Source: Dactylorhiza incarnata | Taxonomy: Eukaryota > Streptophyta > Magnoliopsida > Asparagales > Orchidaceae | NCBI GenBank assembly: GCA_033032865.1 | Contig: JAWHQI010000501.1 | Span: 806,001 to 870,000, forward strand | Direction of reading: 5' to 3' | Length of the DNA: 64,000 nt | Shown here: positions 53,201-64,000 of the stretch, piece by piece | Position numbering within the stretch: the stretch's first letter is position 1 | How the letters are laid out: the number at the start of each line of letters is the position of its first letter | Made by a program: the position numbers and the translations under genes | The notes under the pieces: model-generated | Told to the model about the DNA's origin: nothing | The model's database searches: none | The model's input: the letters and a program-made list of their open reading frames with translations, nothing else

Positions 53201-55428
53201 TTTGGCAGAGGACTCTAGGTCCTCATCTGGACACTTGCTAATTTTTGGATAATTTTCAGAAGTGAATTACTATTTTTCCTAATTATAGTGGCATTTTGGT
53301 AATTATACAACTATGATGATTTAGTAGGCCAAATCACACCCTAGGGTCTTGGAACTCCGTGAACTACCTTGATTTGGGATATTACCTTACTGATAATTTT
53401 CATGTAGCATAAAGAATCATTTTGAGGGTAGTTCATGTGCAATTTGACTTAAGGCCTTAACTGCTTTAAATTATATTAAATACCATATTAATATGGAAAA
53501 TTATGGAAATTGGAGCATACCTTACTAAGGTCCGTGGGAGCTTAGGATAATTATACCAGACCCTGGGGATGAGTTTTTAGAAGGGTTCCCTTATGGGGTT
53601 GATAGTTAGTTCAACTTAGTGGTCTGCGTTTAGTAAAAACAGAATTTTGAGTTTTAGACAATTCAGACCACTAAGTAGTGTTTAGAAGTTATATACAATC
53701 AGTAGTTGAGTTATAGCACACAATGATTCATGGAAGGTCAATCCTAGGGTTAGTTGTGAGGTTGTGTTAGGGTTAGTATATGAGGTGTGGAGGCACGTCC
53801 AACCCGATTGGGTGGGACGGGAGATGAGCTAATTCACATTAACTATATGAAATGATGAAGGGTGAACCAAATGTTAATCACCAACTAAAGTAATTGTCTT
53901 GAGGAGGATAGTAGGGTTGAGCCCATTGATCTGTAGTACCGTTAGGGGCCCCTTGCGGAGTACACCGCGGGAAGTCCAAGATTCACCCTAAGTATAACAC
54001 TAACTAAATTGTAGGCAAGAGTAGCCTAAGTAGGTCTGCAAACTGGTATGGATCTCCTCCGGGAAGGAGATGGGTTGGATCATCTTGTGTGTTAGTCCCT
54101 GAGCCGGAAGCTTGGGTGGACATGTTAAACACCTGTTACTTATTCAAATAGTGACGAGTCTTCGGTACTAGGCTAGTCGTGTCACCGATGGTAGTACGTT
54201 GACTCAGGTGAGGGTGAGGTTTAGAGGACCGGTAAGTTTGTGTACCGCGGTCTGGAGGACCATCCCTAATAACCCACCCCGACCTTAAAGTCAGGTGGAT
54301 TCCAGCAAGAGTACGCAGGAGCTCCGTTGTTGTGTTCTTAGCGTTGAGGCGTACATGAGGTCTAGTCTTGGTAGTGACCATACCCGCCTAGGATGTGGAG
54401 TGCCTGATCCACTGCCACCGTTAGCCACGACGGTCGGTACCCGAAAGGTTGGCTTCCTTTCAAACAAATTGGGAACTATAAAGGTCTGTGCGCATAGAGT
54501 CGTGTGGGTGAGTCACATTGCATAATCACATTAAAACATCATAAACATAGCATATCATAACATTCACATTAACATACCCCCATCATATAAATTAGTATGG
54601 GCTCTTTTATATGATGGGTTACCTGGACATCTTAACTTATATGTCGTATGGGCGTTCATATAAGTTAAGGTACGAATCTGTGATGGTAGTTTAGTTTTAC
54701 TTACTGCACCGCATTTTCTTTCTATTACTGCTTTATTTCATGCTCTACTTTACTGTCATTTATATGCACTATACTGCTAGCTAGTTTTACTGCTTTACCT
54801 ATACCTGCTAGATTAGTGTCATGTCACCACTTCTTTGTTTACCCCTTGTTGTCCTCCGCTTCTTCCTCCCGCTCGGTTCCTAAGAGTCATGGAGGGAGGC
54901 GAGGACAAAACGTCTTAGTCTTTATGACCAACGGTCGGTGTGACCGCAGGAGTCCGAGGAGACGGAGTTGTCCCGCGCGCAGCAGGACGAGAAGGCATGA
55001 CCTGAGCAGCGGATGCATCGTACTACCACGACGCCACAACTCGATGATTAGATAGTTAGATTTCCGCATTTAAGAGTTTGGTTGTAGTTTCCGCATGTTG
55101 TACAGAGAGAGAGAGATAGTACTTATTTTGGATATGTATCAGGCTTAAGCCCTTTTTACTTGTACTTCTCTTTTTGGACTTTCTGTTTCATTATATCTTT
55201 ATATGATGATATGGTTGTGGACATGCCTTTATTTCTGTACTTCTTTTCGGCATATTTTACTTATGATCGTATAGCCGACAGAGTTGTTGCTGAGCGGTGT
55301 TAGCCAACCCGAGTGTTGGTGACACCGCAAGGCAGCGATTCTGGGCGAAGATCCACCTCAACCGTGCGATGCGGGAGAGGTTCGAGTTTTCAAGTACCCG
55401 AGCGGGTTTTGAGAAAAGAGATCTTACA
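50252..55428 (+). repeat. LARD 5' LTR
   Basis: Blocks in order: a GGTCAACC/TTGACC-rich part (50400-50850), a CCGCC-rich part with GGTGGTGGCCGACC (51290-51620), an AT-rich part with 156-bp repeats (52759-53226), and a C-terminal part with CTCTCTT- and GAGAGA-rich text. ORFs inside (for example 51055-51378 minus and 51311-51628 plus) recur in the partner LTR but show no domain. Confidence 0.9.
52759..53226. repeat. 156-bp repeats in the LARD 5' LTR, 3 units
   Basis: ATATGCCCATGACAATTG starts near 52759, 52915 and 53071. The 3' LTR has only two units, at 61405 and 61561. A degenerate partial unit precedes each array. Confidence 0.9.
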
Positions 55429-58400
55429 AATGGTATCACTGAACGAACGATCATAAGAGAACAGTCCACAACATACTGGGTCACCCCGCTCGAGTGTAGT
55501 TTGCGGACAAACTATGCAGCGGAAGCTGTGGTGTGCCCATGTATGAAATCACATAAAACAGTCCACTAAGCAACAAGTTAGGTCAAATTTTGACTTACTT
55601 AGACAATTTAGTGACGCATCCTAGTCTAAAGAGCGACCTCGGGTCTAGATTTGGTTGAAGGTTAAGGATACCCAACGTAACTAAGGGAAGAAGTTAGTAT
55701 AAGTCTGGACGTTGAGACTTTCACGCTAAAGGTTACGCTTTACTACCAAGTGGTAGGACCATCTCGAGGAGATCGGCTGTCTGTAGTCTTCTTAGAGTAA
55801 TAGAAGACCCATAAGCATTACCCGTTACCATAACTTGATACTTCCCATTACAGTACGTTGAGACAGCCACCATAAAATACCAGAGGTCGAGTTAGAATTT
55901 GAATATATTTTTGAAAAGGCACCCTTTCCTAGTTAATCATATAAGGAACTCGGAAAAGTTAGCATAACTTATAACATTGGGAGCCTAAGTCTTATCATAA
56001 CATTATGTCTCAGGGTGGAACACCAAGTCAGAGATTATATGCCCTAAAGTTTATGTACGTATGTAAGATGAATATACCGTAGAAGTATTGAAGAGACTTA
56101 GCCCAAATCGGTAGGGACTTATCCCTTTTGTTTATTGAGCCAATAAAATACCGACTTGGATTGCCTCCTAGACTTTATTTAGAAATTGTTGTGACATTTA
56201 CGTAGTAAGCTCGGGGTTTGGAGTATTAATAATACTCGGGTGATGACGAGATCTCATTCATACACTTTTGGTTTGTAGATCAACCCTCCTTAGAAGTTTG
56301 AGACCCTTGGAGAATTACTTCACCTTAAATAGCGGGGATTGTCTATACCAAGTTGGGACTGCTGTAGTTTTACTGGCAAGTTAGGCGAATAGTGCACTTC
56401 AAACGTGAGTGTGTACTCATCTTATTGCTCCAAGGCTGATTCTAAGTCGACAAAAGTGATCGACTTGTTAATCTTTTGATTATACGTAAAGGGTTGTCCA
56501 GTGTATGGGCATAAGACTCTCGGAATCAAGAAAGTCAGGTTAAGAATTTTGGGAATTTCACTAACTTCCTGATCCAAGCAATGTGGTCTTGTCTTTTATA
56601 AGGACGTTTGGTCATCAAGCTCTTACCGGTCACAAGGGAAGAACGTCATAAACGGCAATTCAGTGCAAGACCAAGTAAGATTTAGAATGGTTAGAAGTAA
56701 GTCAGGGCTATAAGTTCTCAGGACCATGAGAAATAATCAGTTTATCGTAACAAACTTGCTAGTGTATTGTTGTAAATACACCTTCTTAACCTCGAGACAT
56801 CGATTTGTAGAGTTACCAGAACAAATAATAAACATTGACGTCCGATCAAATGTCTCATTTTAATCAAGTAATGAAAATAAGAAGAATACCAGGTTTAGTA
56901 GCTTGGGATAAATGTGTCACATCGTGAGATTTTGAGGATTGGAATCAAGTTTTCGCAAGTAAAAAATTATAACTAGAGTTTCTTACACTTCAGGGCTCTC
57001 AAAGGTAATTTTCAGATAGTACTTTTAACTGAAATTCAAGCCCTCTCCTTGGTGAAAATTTAGGTAAGACCATTTTACTCTTAGAGTTGGTTTATGCACA
57101 ACCGGAGAGCTTAGGAAGGTGACTCCTTGGATCTTGTAATATGATGGTATAAACTATTTAGGGCTAGGATGGAGAATCTTACTATGTTCGGATCTCTGGA
57201 AAAATGACAACAACCATCATGTACAAAAATGTTGAGGATTTGAGAGTTGAATTAAACGGTTAGTTGTTGTTACCATCAACTCCCGCCTGAAATTATTAAG
57301 ATTACTTAATGAGATTTACCGATGTAATTTTGGACGACACAACTAAGAGAAGGGTCATTATGATGAAGCCTTTAATCCATAATTTATAGCTTAAGTGAGA
57401 TGAGACTACTTGGCTTTGAAAGTTTAGCCCACTCGATATTGGAAATCTAAAGCGAAAGTTGACGAATGATATATAATTTACATACAATCCTCCGATCTTA
57501 AGAACCAGAATTTACAATTTCTCAAAGAATTATAATCCTAGTTAGGAAGATTCAAAAATATGGGAGACAGGTTTGATTTCCAGATATAAATGATGAAACC
57601 TCTCGAGGATTAATGGGTTTTTATGAGACACCCTTCATGTTGAAATCAATTTGTGTCAAATCATGTCATGATAAAAAGGGTTTTACCCTCGTGAGTTATG
57701 AACCAAATGGATATGGAAAGTAGATGGGAGTAATTTCACGAACATCATTTTAAACTATAGACGTTATGTTCCTCAAGGAAAGCATGGAGGTTATTTACAT
57801 TTATTTAACGTGTAGAAGCGTTAACCTCATGTAACATTCGTAGGACATAAGAGACTCTGGCCCAAGTGTAATCAAAGTTTATGTTATTATTTTGTAGCTG
57901 ATAAACCTGGCCTTGTATCCGCGGAGTCGGAAACGGTTTATCAGCAGAGACCCCATCTGTCAAGGGATAAGGTCTCTTGGTGTAGGTGGTGGTGAACACC
58001 TACGTGTAAGGGAATCATATAGTGAAGAATCAGAATAAACAATGTCGGTTGACTAAATGATCACGTCCTGGCCAATCGGTTTATGAGCAGAGTATTATGT
58101 AATCATGGTTCGTGAATATAACCTTATGAAGTTAAGTTGAACTAGAAGAACTTCGGTGCCATCTAGCGCGGCATGATAGTATAAATTAACTCGGTAGGAT
58201 CTTATGTATTACAGGTAGATCCTCCTCCAGGGGATGTAGTGATTTTGATAACACCCACGCCTGGTAAACTTGTTTTGATTTTTGAAGTGTCTACTTCCTA
58301 TTTATTACCGGGATGGAGCAAGTAGAACCCGCATTGTGATTAATGGCACAATGGTCTGAGCGGCGGGTTAAACCTCCAATTAACCCCTAGTGGGAATATT

Positions 58401-58720
58401 GCCGACAATCTTAGCAAGGAATGGCAGAAGTGACATGATAAGTCTTGGTAAAGAATGTTGCTTCAGTTTAAGTTCTCATATAGTAGAGGTCTGAGTTCTT
58501 CCGTGGAAGGAGGTTCTGATGTCCGACTATTACAGTTCAATCATGGGCAAGAGGAGCACAGCTGGGTGCCCATGGACTTCATGCAACAACGTTTCCCGGA
58601 ACTCATCACCTCGGGTACAATTTAAACGTCTTTGAAATCCTTTACTCATATAAGTACTTGCAACCCGTAGAGCCGAACCCAAATTTCGAGGACGAAATAT
58701 TTCTTTTGTTTATTGGGATT
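55429..58720 (+). other. LARD internal region, non-coding
   Basis: Two bases after the LTR comes TGGTATCACTGAACG (55431). Its first eight bases match the initiator Met tRNA site TGGTATCAGAGC and then diverge, so it is either a degenerate primer site or one for another tRNA. No frame longer than 90 codons is open. The only protein-like text is a short remnant at the 3' end. Confidence 0.8.
58539..58720 (+). pseudogene. pol: Scrap of chromovirus pol 3' end in the LARD
   Basis: From 58539 the frame reads HSWVPMDFMQQRFPELITSG. After a gap, about 58672-58710 reads NFEDEIF. Both recall the last residues of Tekay-type integrases (ATW...RFPEL...NFEDEI). This is weak but in the expected place. Confidence 0.45.
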
Positions 58721-61700
58721 TGTAACATCCTCAATCCTTCTAGACCCCTAGTTGGTATTAGGGCATGAGTGGTGTGCTGAGTGGCCACTAAGGCTCTTGG
58801 ACCAAGTGGAGTGTGCTAAGTGCACACCAAGGACACAAAATCAACATAGCCCAATACCACTCCCTTAGGCCAATTGATCCTCAATTCACCAAATTGACCT
58901 CCCCCATACCACCCTAACCAATAAGGAAGTCCATTACCTTGAGAATTGCACTTGGGTTGGACCCAATTGCATGAAACTGACCAAAATCAACATAGCCCAA
59001 TACCACTCCCTTAGGCCAATTGATCCTCAATTCACCAAATTGACCTCCCCTATATCACCCTAACCACTAAGGAAGACCATTACCTTGAGAATTGCACTTG
59101 GGTGAGACCCAATTGCATGAAACTGACCAAAGTCAACAATAAGTCAACATTAACCAAACTAAGTCAATTAGGGTTCAATTGACTCCAAATGTTCAAATTA
59201 ACCTTTCCACCACACTCTAAACACTTTAAGGAACTCATTGGACCTGAAAGCCCCATCACTTGGTCAACCAATTGACCAATTTGACCAAAGTCAACTCTAG
59301 CTTAATTTAGGTCAAAATCACATCTTAAGGCTAAATTAGCCCAATTGGGTCCCCACCATGGACCAACCAAGGCTGGGTAATGTTAAGGGACCCATGACCC
59401 CAAAGTTGGGTCAACCCACCCACCTTGGTTGACCAAAGTCAACCATGGTCAACCTAGCCTTTTAAGGTGAATTTCAAGCCTAAATTGAATGGAACCCCAA
59501 CACCAATTAACCATTACTCATGGACTTAGGCCTTGCCCATATCAGCCCTAGACTGAACCCTAGCATTGAGTTTGATTAGCCAAATGAGAGGGGGACAAAA
59601 GGTGATTAAAAGGCATAAAGCAAAAGCAAACAATCCCCCCCTCTACACTCCACCTCCAATCAACCTAGGGGCCTTCCCTGATTGTTGGGGGTCTGAGCTT
59701 GACCCAGGTGGAAGCAAGAGGCTGGCATCTACAGGAGAGTGGCAGCAAGGGGCATAACCGAGGAGGCCTAAGTTCAAAACAACCTATAAAGGCCTCCCCA
59801 CTCCAATCGAACCACACCATCACCTTCAGGAGGTAGAGAGCAGTCGAGAACGACACCTGGAGCAAAGCTTTTGCTGGAGAAACGAGTTCGGGAGCAGGGT
59901 CGCCGGAGCAAGGCAAATCCATGGCCAACCGTCGCCGGAGCCGCTGCCACGCACCAATAACAGTTTGTTTCTCCTCCCCTCCCCCCATGCTAGCTTCTCA
60001 TCACAAAACGCTGAAGGATCGGGCTCAATTGAGCCCGGATCCACCTCCAAAATCCATGGATTTCGGCTCAAATCGATACACTCAGGATCGCCGGAAAACG
60101 CCTCCTCCGGCCGCCATGTCGTCGGGAAGTTGTATCCCCGACCACCACGAAGGTGGTGGAGGTGGTGGCCGGCCGTGGTGGCCGGCTGTGGTGGCCACTA
60201 GGTGGCCGGGAAATGGAGGAGTAATTCGGCCCAGAGCGGTTAAATCCCAGCCGTTGGCTGGAGGAGGAAGATGAGTCGCTGCTGCTGGATGTGCTTTAAG
60301 ATCTGTGCTAGATCATTTCTTTAATTAATTTTAATTCAATATATTAGCTATTCTGCCTTCATTTAATCAGTCCACTTCAAATGAAAATTAGGGCCTCTTA
60401 AATGCTGAATTAGAAAAAGTGCCCAACATGAGAATTGTAGGCCTGGGTCTTAACTTTCATTAGGGCTTGAGTTCAAGTCATTTGGTGACCCACAGCTCCC
60501 TAGGGAGCTGTTTTACTAGGACTGGTCCTACACTAGGTCAGTCCACTAAATTAACTACCTAGCCCAAACCCCTCAAGCTTTGAGGCTGTTCTTTTAACCA
60601 TGGGTTGGTATACCCTAGGGGCATACCCTGCCCAAATAACAGCCCTTGGTGGACACTTGTACCTAGGGTTTTTGTGGTAATTAAGATATTTAAATTATGT
60701 TGATTTTTAGAGCATATGATGTCCAAATGACACCAAAGTTTGGTGGCATGCTCTGTAGTGCATGTGTAGTACCTGCCTAAATTTTTACTCCATTTCGAGT
60801 TGTTTTGATATGGGAAATGGGAAACACTAAGGAGGGCCTTAAGGGGTCAAATTAGGGTTTAGGCCATTTGAGGAGTTGAGTGAGTTAGCCTCCTCCCATC
60901 TCGATGCTTTTGTAGTTATTGATATTCAAATGCTTGTGACATACCCTAATGGGCCATTTGGAGCCATTAGGGTGGTGTGACCTAAAACCCTAAAGGTAAA
61001 CCCTTAAGGTTGCAAAGTAGGGATTTGTGAAGGACATATGACCAAATGTCCTTTCCTTGGCTCTGAACTTTGTAGACATGTTTTTAAGGGGATAAAATGT
61101 CTTAGATAATTTAATAGGAATTTTTAGAGGCATTTAAGTATTTTTCTCCTAAATAATGAGATTGCCACCCTTTTTCTTAAATAAATAAAATGCATGGTCA
61201 TATGACCTTGTATGGTTTTGAAACTCTATCAGTGGCTGAATAGGGATGAAAATGGACTATAGTAATTTTGTTATGATTTATTGAAGTATTATCCCTTGTG
61301 TAGGAAATTTTAGGTGCTTGCTAGCTTAAGGGAACTTAATTTTGAAAAATGTCAAATCATGGGGGAAAATTGTAAAACTTGATTATCTGTCATTCAATAC
61401 TATTATATGCCAATGACAATTGTTTGGAAGCTTGTAGAATTGTTTTTCATGTACCTCATGTAGAAATTGGAATTTACAACACTTGAGAATTAAATCTTTT
61501 TAAAATGTCAAATCATGGGGCAATGTTATGATATTTGGTTATCTGTAATTTTATGTTATTATATGCCCATGACCATTGTTTGGAAGCTTGTAGATTTGAA
61601 ATTCATGTACTTCATGTAGAAATTGGAATTTACATCACTTGGGTATTAAATCATTTTAAAATGTCAAATCACATGGTAATAATACAATCCTTTGGCAGAG

Positions 61701-63914
61701 GACTCTATGTCCCCATCTGGACACTAGGTAATTTTTGGAGAATTTTTAGAAGTGAATTACTATTTTTCCTAATTATAGTGGCATTTTGGTAATTATACAA
61801 CTATGATGATTTAGTAGGCCAAATCATTCCCTAGGGTCATGGAACTCAGTGAACCACCTTGATTTGGGATATTACCTTACTGATAATTTTCATGTAGCAT
61901 GAAGAATCATTTTAAGGGTAGTTCATGCGCAATTTGACTTAAGGCCTTAAATGCTTTAAATTATATTAAATAACAAATTAATATGGAAAATTATGGAAAT
62001 TGGAGCATACCTTATTAAGGTCAGTGGGTGCCTAGTATAATTATGCCAGACCCTGGTGATGAGTTTTTCGAAGGGTTCCCTTATGGGGTTGATAGTTAGT
62101 TCAACTTAGTGGTCTGCGTTTAGTAAATACAGAATTTTGAGTTTTAGACAATTCAGACCACTAAGTAGTGTTTAGAAGTTATATACAATCAGTAATTGAG
62201 TTATAGCACACAATGATTCATGGAAGGTCAATCCTAGGGTTAGTTGTGAGGTTGTGTCAGGGTTAGTATATGAGGTGTGGAGGCACATCCAACCCAATTG
62301 GGTGGGACGGGAGATGAGCTAAGTCACATTAACTATATGAAATGATGAGGGGTGAACCAAACGTTAATCACCAACTAAAGTAATTGTCTTGAGGAGGATA
62401 GTGGGGTTGAGCCCATTGATCTGTAGTACTGTTAGGGGCCCCTTACGGAGTACACCGCGGGAAGTCCAAGATTCAGCCTAAATATAACACTAACTAAATT
62501 GTAGGCAAGAGTAACCTAAGTAGGTCTGCAAACTGGTATGGATCTCCTCCGGGAAGGAGATGGGTTGGATCAGCTTGTGTGTTAGTCTCTGAGCCGGAAG
62601 CTTGGGTGGACATGTTAAACACCTGTTACTTATTCAAATAGTGGCGAGTCTTCGGTACTAGGCTAGTCGTGTCACCGACGGTAGTACGTTGACTCAGGTG
62701 AGGGTGAGGTTTAGAGGACCGGTAAGTTTGTGTACCGCGGTCTGGAGGACCATCCCTAATAACCCACCCCGACCTTAAAGTTTGGTGGATTCCAGCAAGA
62801 GTACGCAGGAGCTCCATTGTTGTGTTCTTAGCGTTGAGGCGTACATGAGGTCTAGGCTTGGTAGTGACCATACCCGCCTAGGATGTGGAGTGCCCGATCC
62901 ACTGCCACCGTGAGCCACAACGGTCGGTACCCGATAGGTTGGCTTCCTTTCAAACAAATTGGGAACTATAAAGGTCTGTGCGCATAGAGTCGTGTGGGTG
63001 AGTCACATTGCATAATCACATTAAAACATCATAAACATAACATAGCATAACATTCACATTAGCATACCCCCATCATATAAATTAGTGTGGGCTCTTTTAT
63101 ATGATGGGTTACCTGGACATCTTAACTTATATGTCGTATGGGCGTTCATATAAGTTAAGGTACGAATCTGTGATGGTAGTTTAGTTTTACTTACTGCACC
63201 GCATTTTCTTTCTATTACTGCTTTATTCCATGCTCTACTTTACTGTCATTTATATGCACTATACTGCTAGCTAGTTTTACTGCTTTACCTATACCTGCTA
63301 GATTAGTGCCATGTTACCTCTTTTTTGTTTACCCCTTGTTGTCCTCCGCTTCTTCCTCCCGCTCGGTTCCTAGGAGTCGTGGAGGGAGGCGAGGACAAAA
63401 CGTCTTAGTCTTTATGACTAACGGTCGGTGTGACCGCAGGAGTCTGAGGAGACGGAGTTGTCCCGCGCGCAGCAGGACGAGAAGGCAGGACCTGAGCAGC
63501 GCATGAAGCGTACTACCACGACGCCACAGGTCGATGATTAGATAGTTAGATTTCCGCATTTGAGAGTTTGGTTGTAGTTTTCGTATGTTGTAGAGAGAGA
63601 GATAGTACTTATTTTGGATATGTATCGGGCTTAAGCCCTTTTTACTTGTACTTCTCTTTTTGGACTTTCTGTTTCATTATATCTTTATATGATGATGTGG
63701 TTGTGGACATGCCATTATTTCTGTACTTCTTTTCGGCATATTTTACTTATGATCGTATAGCCGGCAGAGTTGGTGCTGAGCGGTGTTAGCCAACCTGAGT
63801 GTTGGTGACACCGCAAGGCAGCGATTCTGGGCGAAGATCCACCTCAACCGTGCGATGTGGGAGAGGTTCGAGTTTTCAAGTACCTGAACGGGTTTTGAGA
63901 AAAGAGATCTTACA
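58721..63914 (+). repeat. LARD 3' LTR
   Basis: Partner of 50252-55428. It differs by an extra 146-bp tandem duplication near its start and by having two instead of three 156-bp units (61405-61716). AGTGG follows at 63915-63919. Confidence 0.92.
58837..59128. repeat. 146-bp tandem duplication unique to the LARD 3' LTR
   Basis: AAAATCAACATAGCCCAAT starts at 58837 and 58983; the unit continues through the AATTGACCTCCCC and ACTTGGGTGAGACCC region. The 5' LTR has a single copy, so the duplication arose after, or during, insertion. Confidence 0.88.
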
Positions 63915-63919
63915 AGTGG

Positions 63920-64000
63920 CGCACGACCAGTGATCGTGCGCACTATAGCCAGTGGTCGTGCGTTTGACAAGACATGCCTCAAAATTTTGGGGTTAAGTGC
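63920..64000 (-). repeat. Continuation of the LTR-like host sequence right of the LARD
   Basis: The sequence resumes with the GCGCACGA / TCGTGCGC palindrome (63919-63941) and AGTGGTCGTGCG, the same motif family as at 50131-50251. The window then ends. Confidence 0.6.

Larger units (their letters stand above)
50252..63914 (+). mobile_element. LARD-like element, 13.7 kb, complete with 5-bp duplications
   Basis: Two LTRs of 5177 and 5194 bp start TGTAACATCC and end GATCTTACA (TGTAA / TTACA inverted ends). They enclose only 3292 bp, which carries no gag or RT. Very long LTRs with a short non-coding interior define LARDs. The interior ends with a chromovirus-like scrap (AATTTCGAGGACGAAAT before the LTR), so the parent was probably a Tekay/Del-type Gypsy. 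The LTRs look about 97 percent identical by eye. It depends on proteins from elsewhere. Confidence 0.9.

Noticed and set aside
1..64000. tRNA, rRNA or other structural RNA genes
   Set aside because: None recognised by eye; primer-binding sites resemble tRNA ends only because retroelements use them.

Overview
The window is nuclear DNA of a flowering plant from a gene-poor, repeat-dense region. I found no host protein-coding gene, tRNA or rRNA that I could support. Almost everything recognisable is a transposable element: Athila-type and chromovirus-type Ty3/Gypsy elements, one Ty1/Copia element, a gag-only element, a LARD-like element, hAT relics and several tandem arrays. The Athila-type polyproteins, the tRNA-iMet-type primer-binding site of the Copia element and the very long TGTAACA-type LTRs all point to a plant.

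Layout. (1) 1-28629 is a nest four insertions deep. A Copia element (1001-10274, minus strand, 5-bp duplication ACATA) lies in the gag gene of Athila-1 (1-19014, plus, 5' end off the window). Athila-1 appears to lie in the protease region of Athila-2 (19015-26538, plus). Athila-2 lies in an old minus-strand LTR of the TGTAACA family (26539-28629). Age therefore falls from outside to inside. (2) 28630-40510 is a patchwork of relics: LTR fragments, a 34-bp minisatellite, a 126-bp satellite, an LTR with 158-bp repeats, a probable hAT MITE, a decayed chromovirus gag-protease, and the C-terminal end of a hAT transposase. (3) 40516-46267 is a complete 5.75-kb element with 5-bp duplications (CACCG). 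It has a gag-like gene only, and about 70 percent of its length is tandem repeats of five kinds (56, 77-78, 89, 78 and 51 bp). (4) 46273-50251 is unassigned, with LTR-like pieces. (5) 50252-63914 is a complete 13.7-kb LARD-like element: two LTRs of about 5.2 kb, a 3.3-kb interior with almost no coding sequence, and AGTGG duplications. It sits in an older LTR-like sequence whose other half resumes at 63920.

Genes. Each autonomous element once encoded gag, protease, reverse transcriptase, RNase H and integrase (order PR-IN-RT-RH in the Copia element, PR-RT-RH-IN in the Athila elements). All pol genes are now broken by stops and frameshifts. The longest intact reading frames are the Copia gag (571 codons) and an accessory 301-codon ORF downstream of the Athila-2 integrase.

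The main observation beyond annotation is a shared LTR layout. In six unrelated LTR types a cluster of family-specific, CpG- or GC-rich short inverted repeats lies directly upstream of the TATA box. The 40516-46267 element adds a 13-copy array in the same place. Every element assignment rests on reading motifs by eye; no database search was possible.
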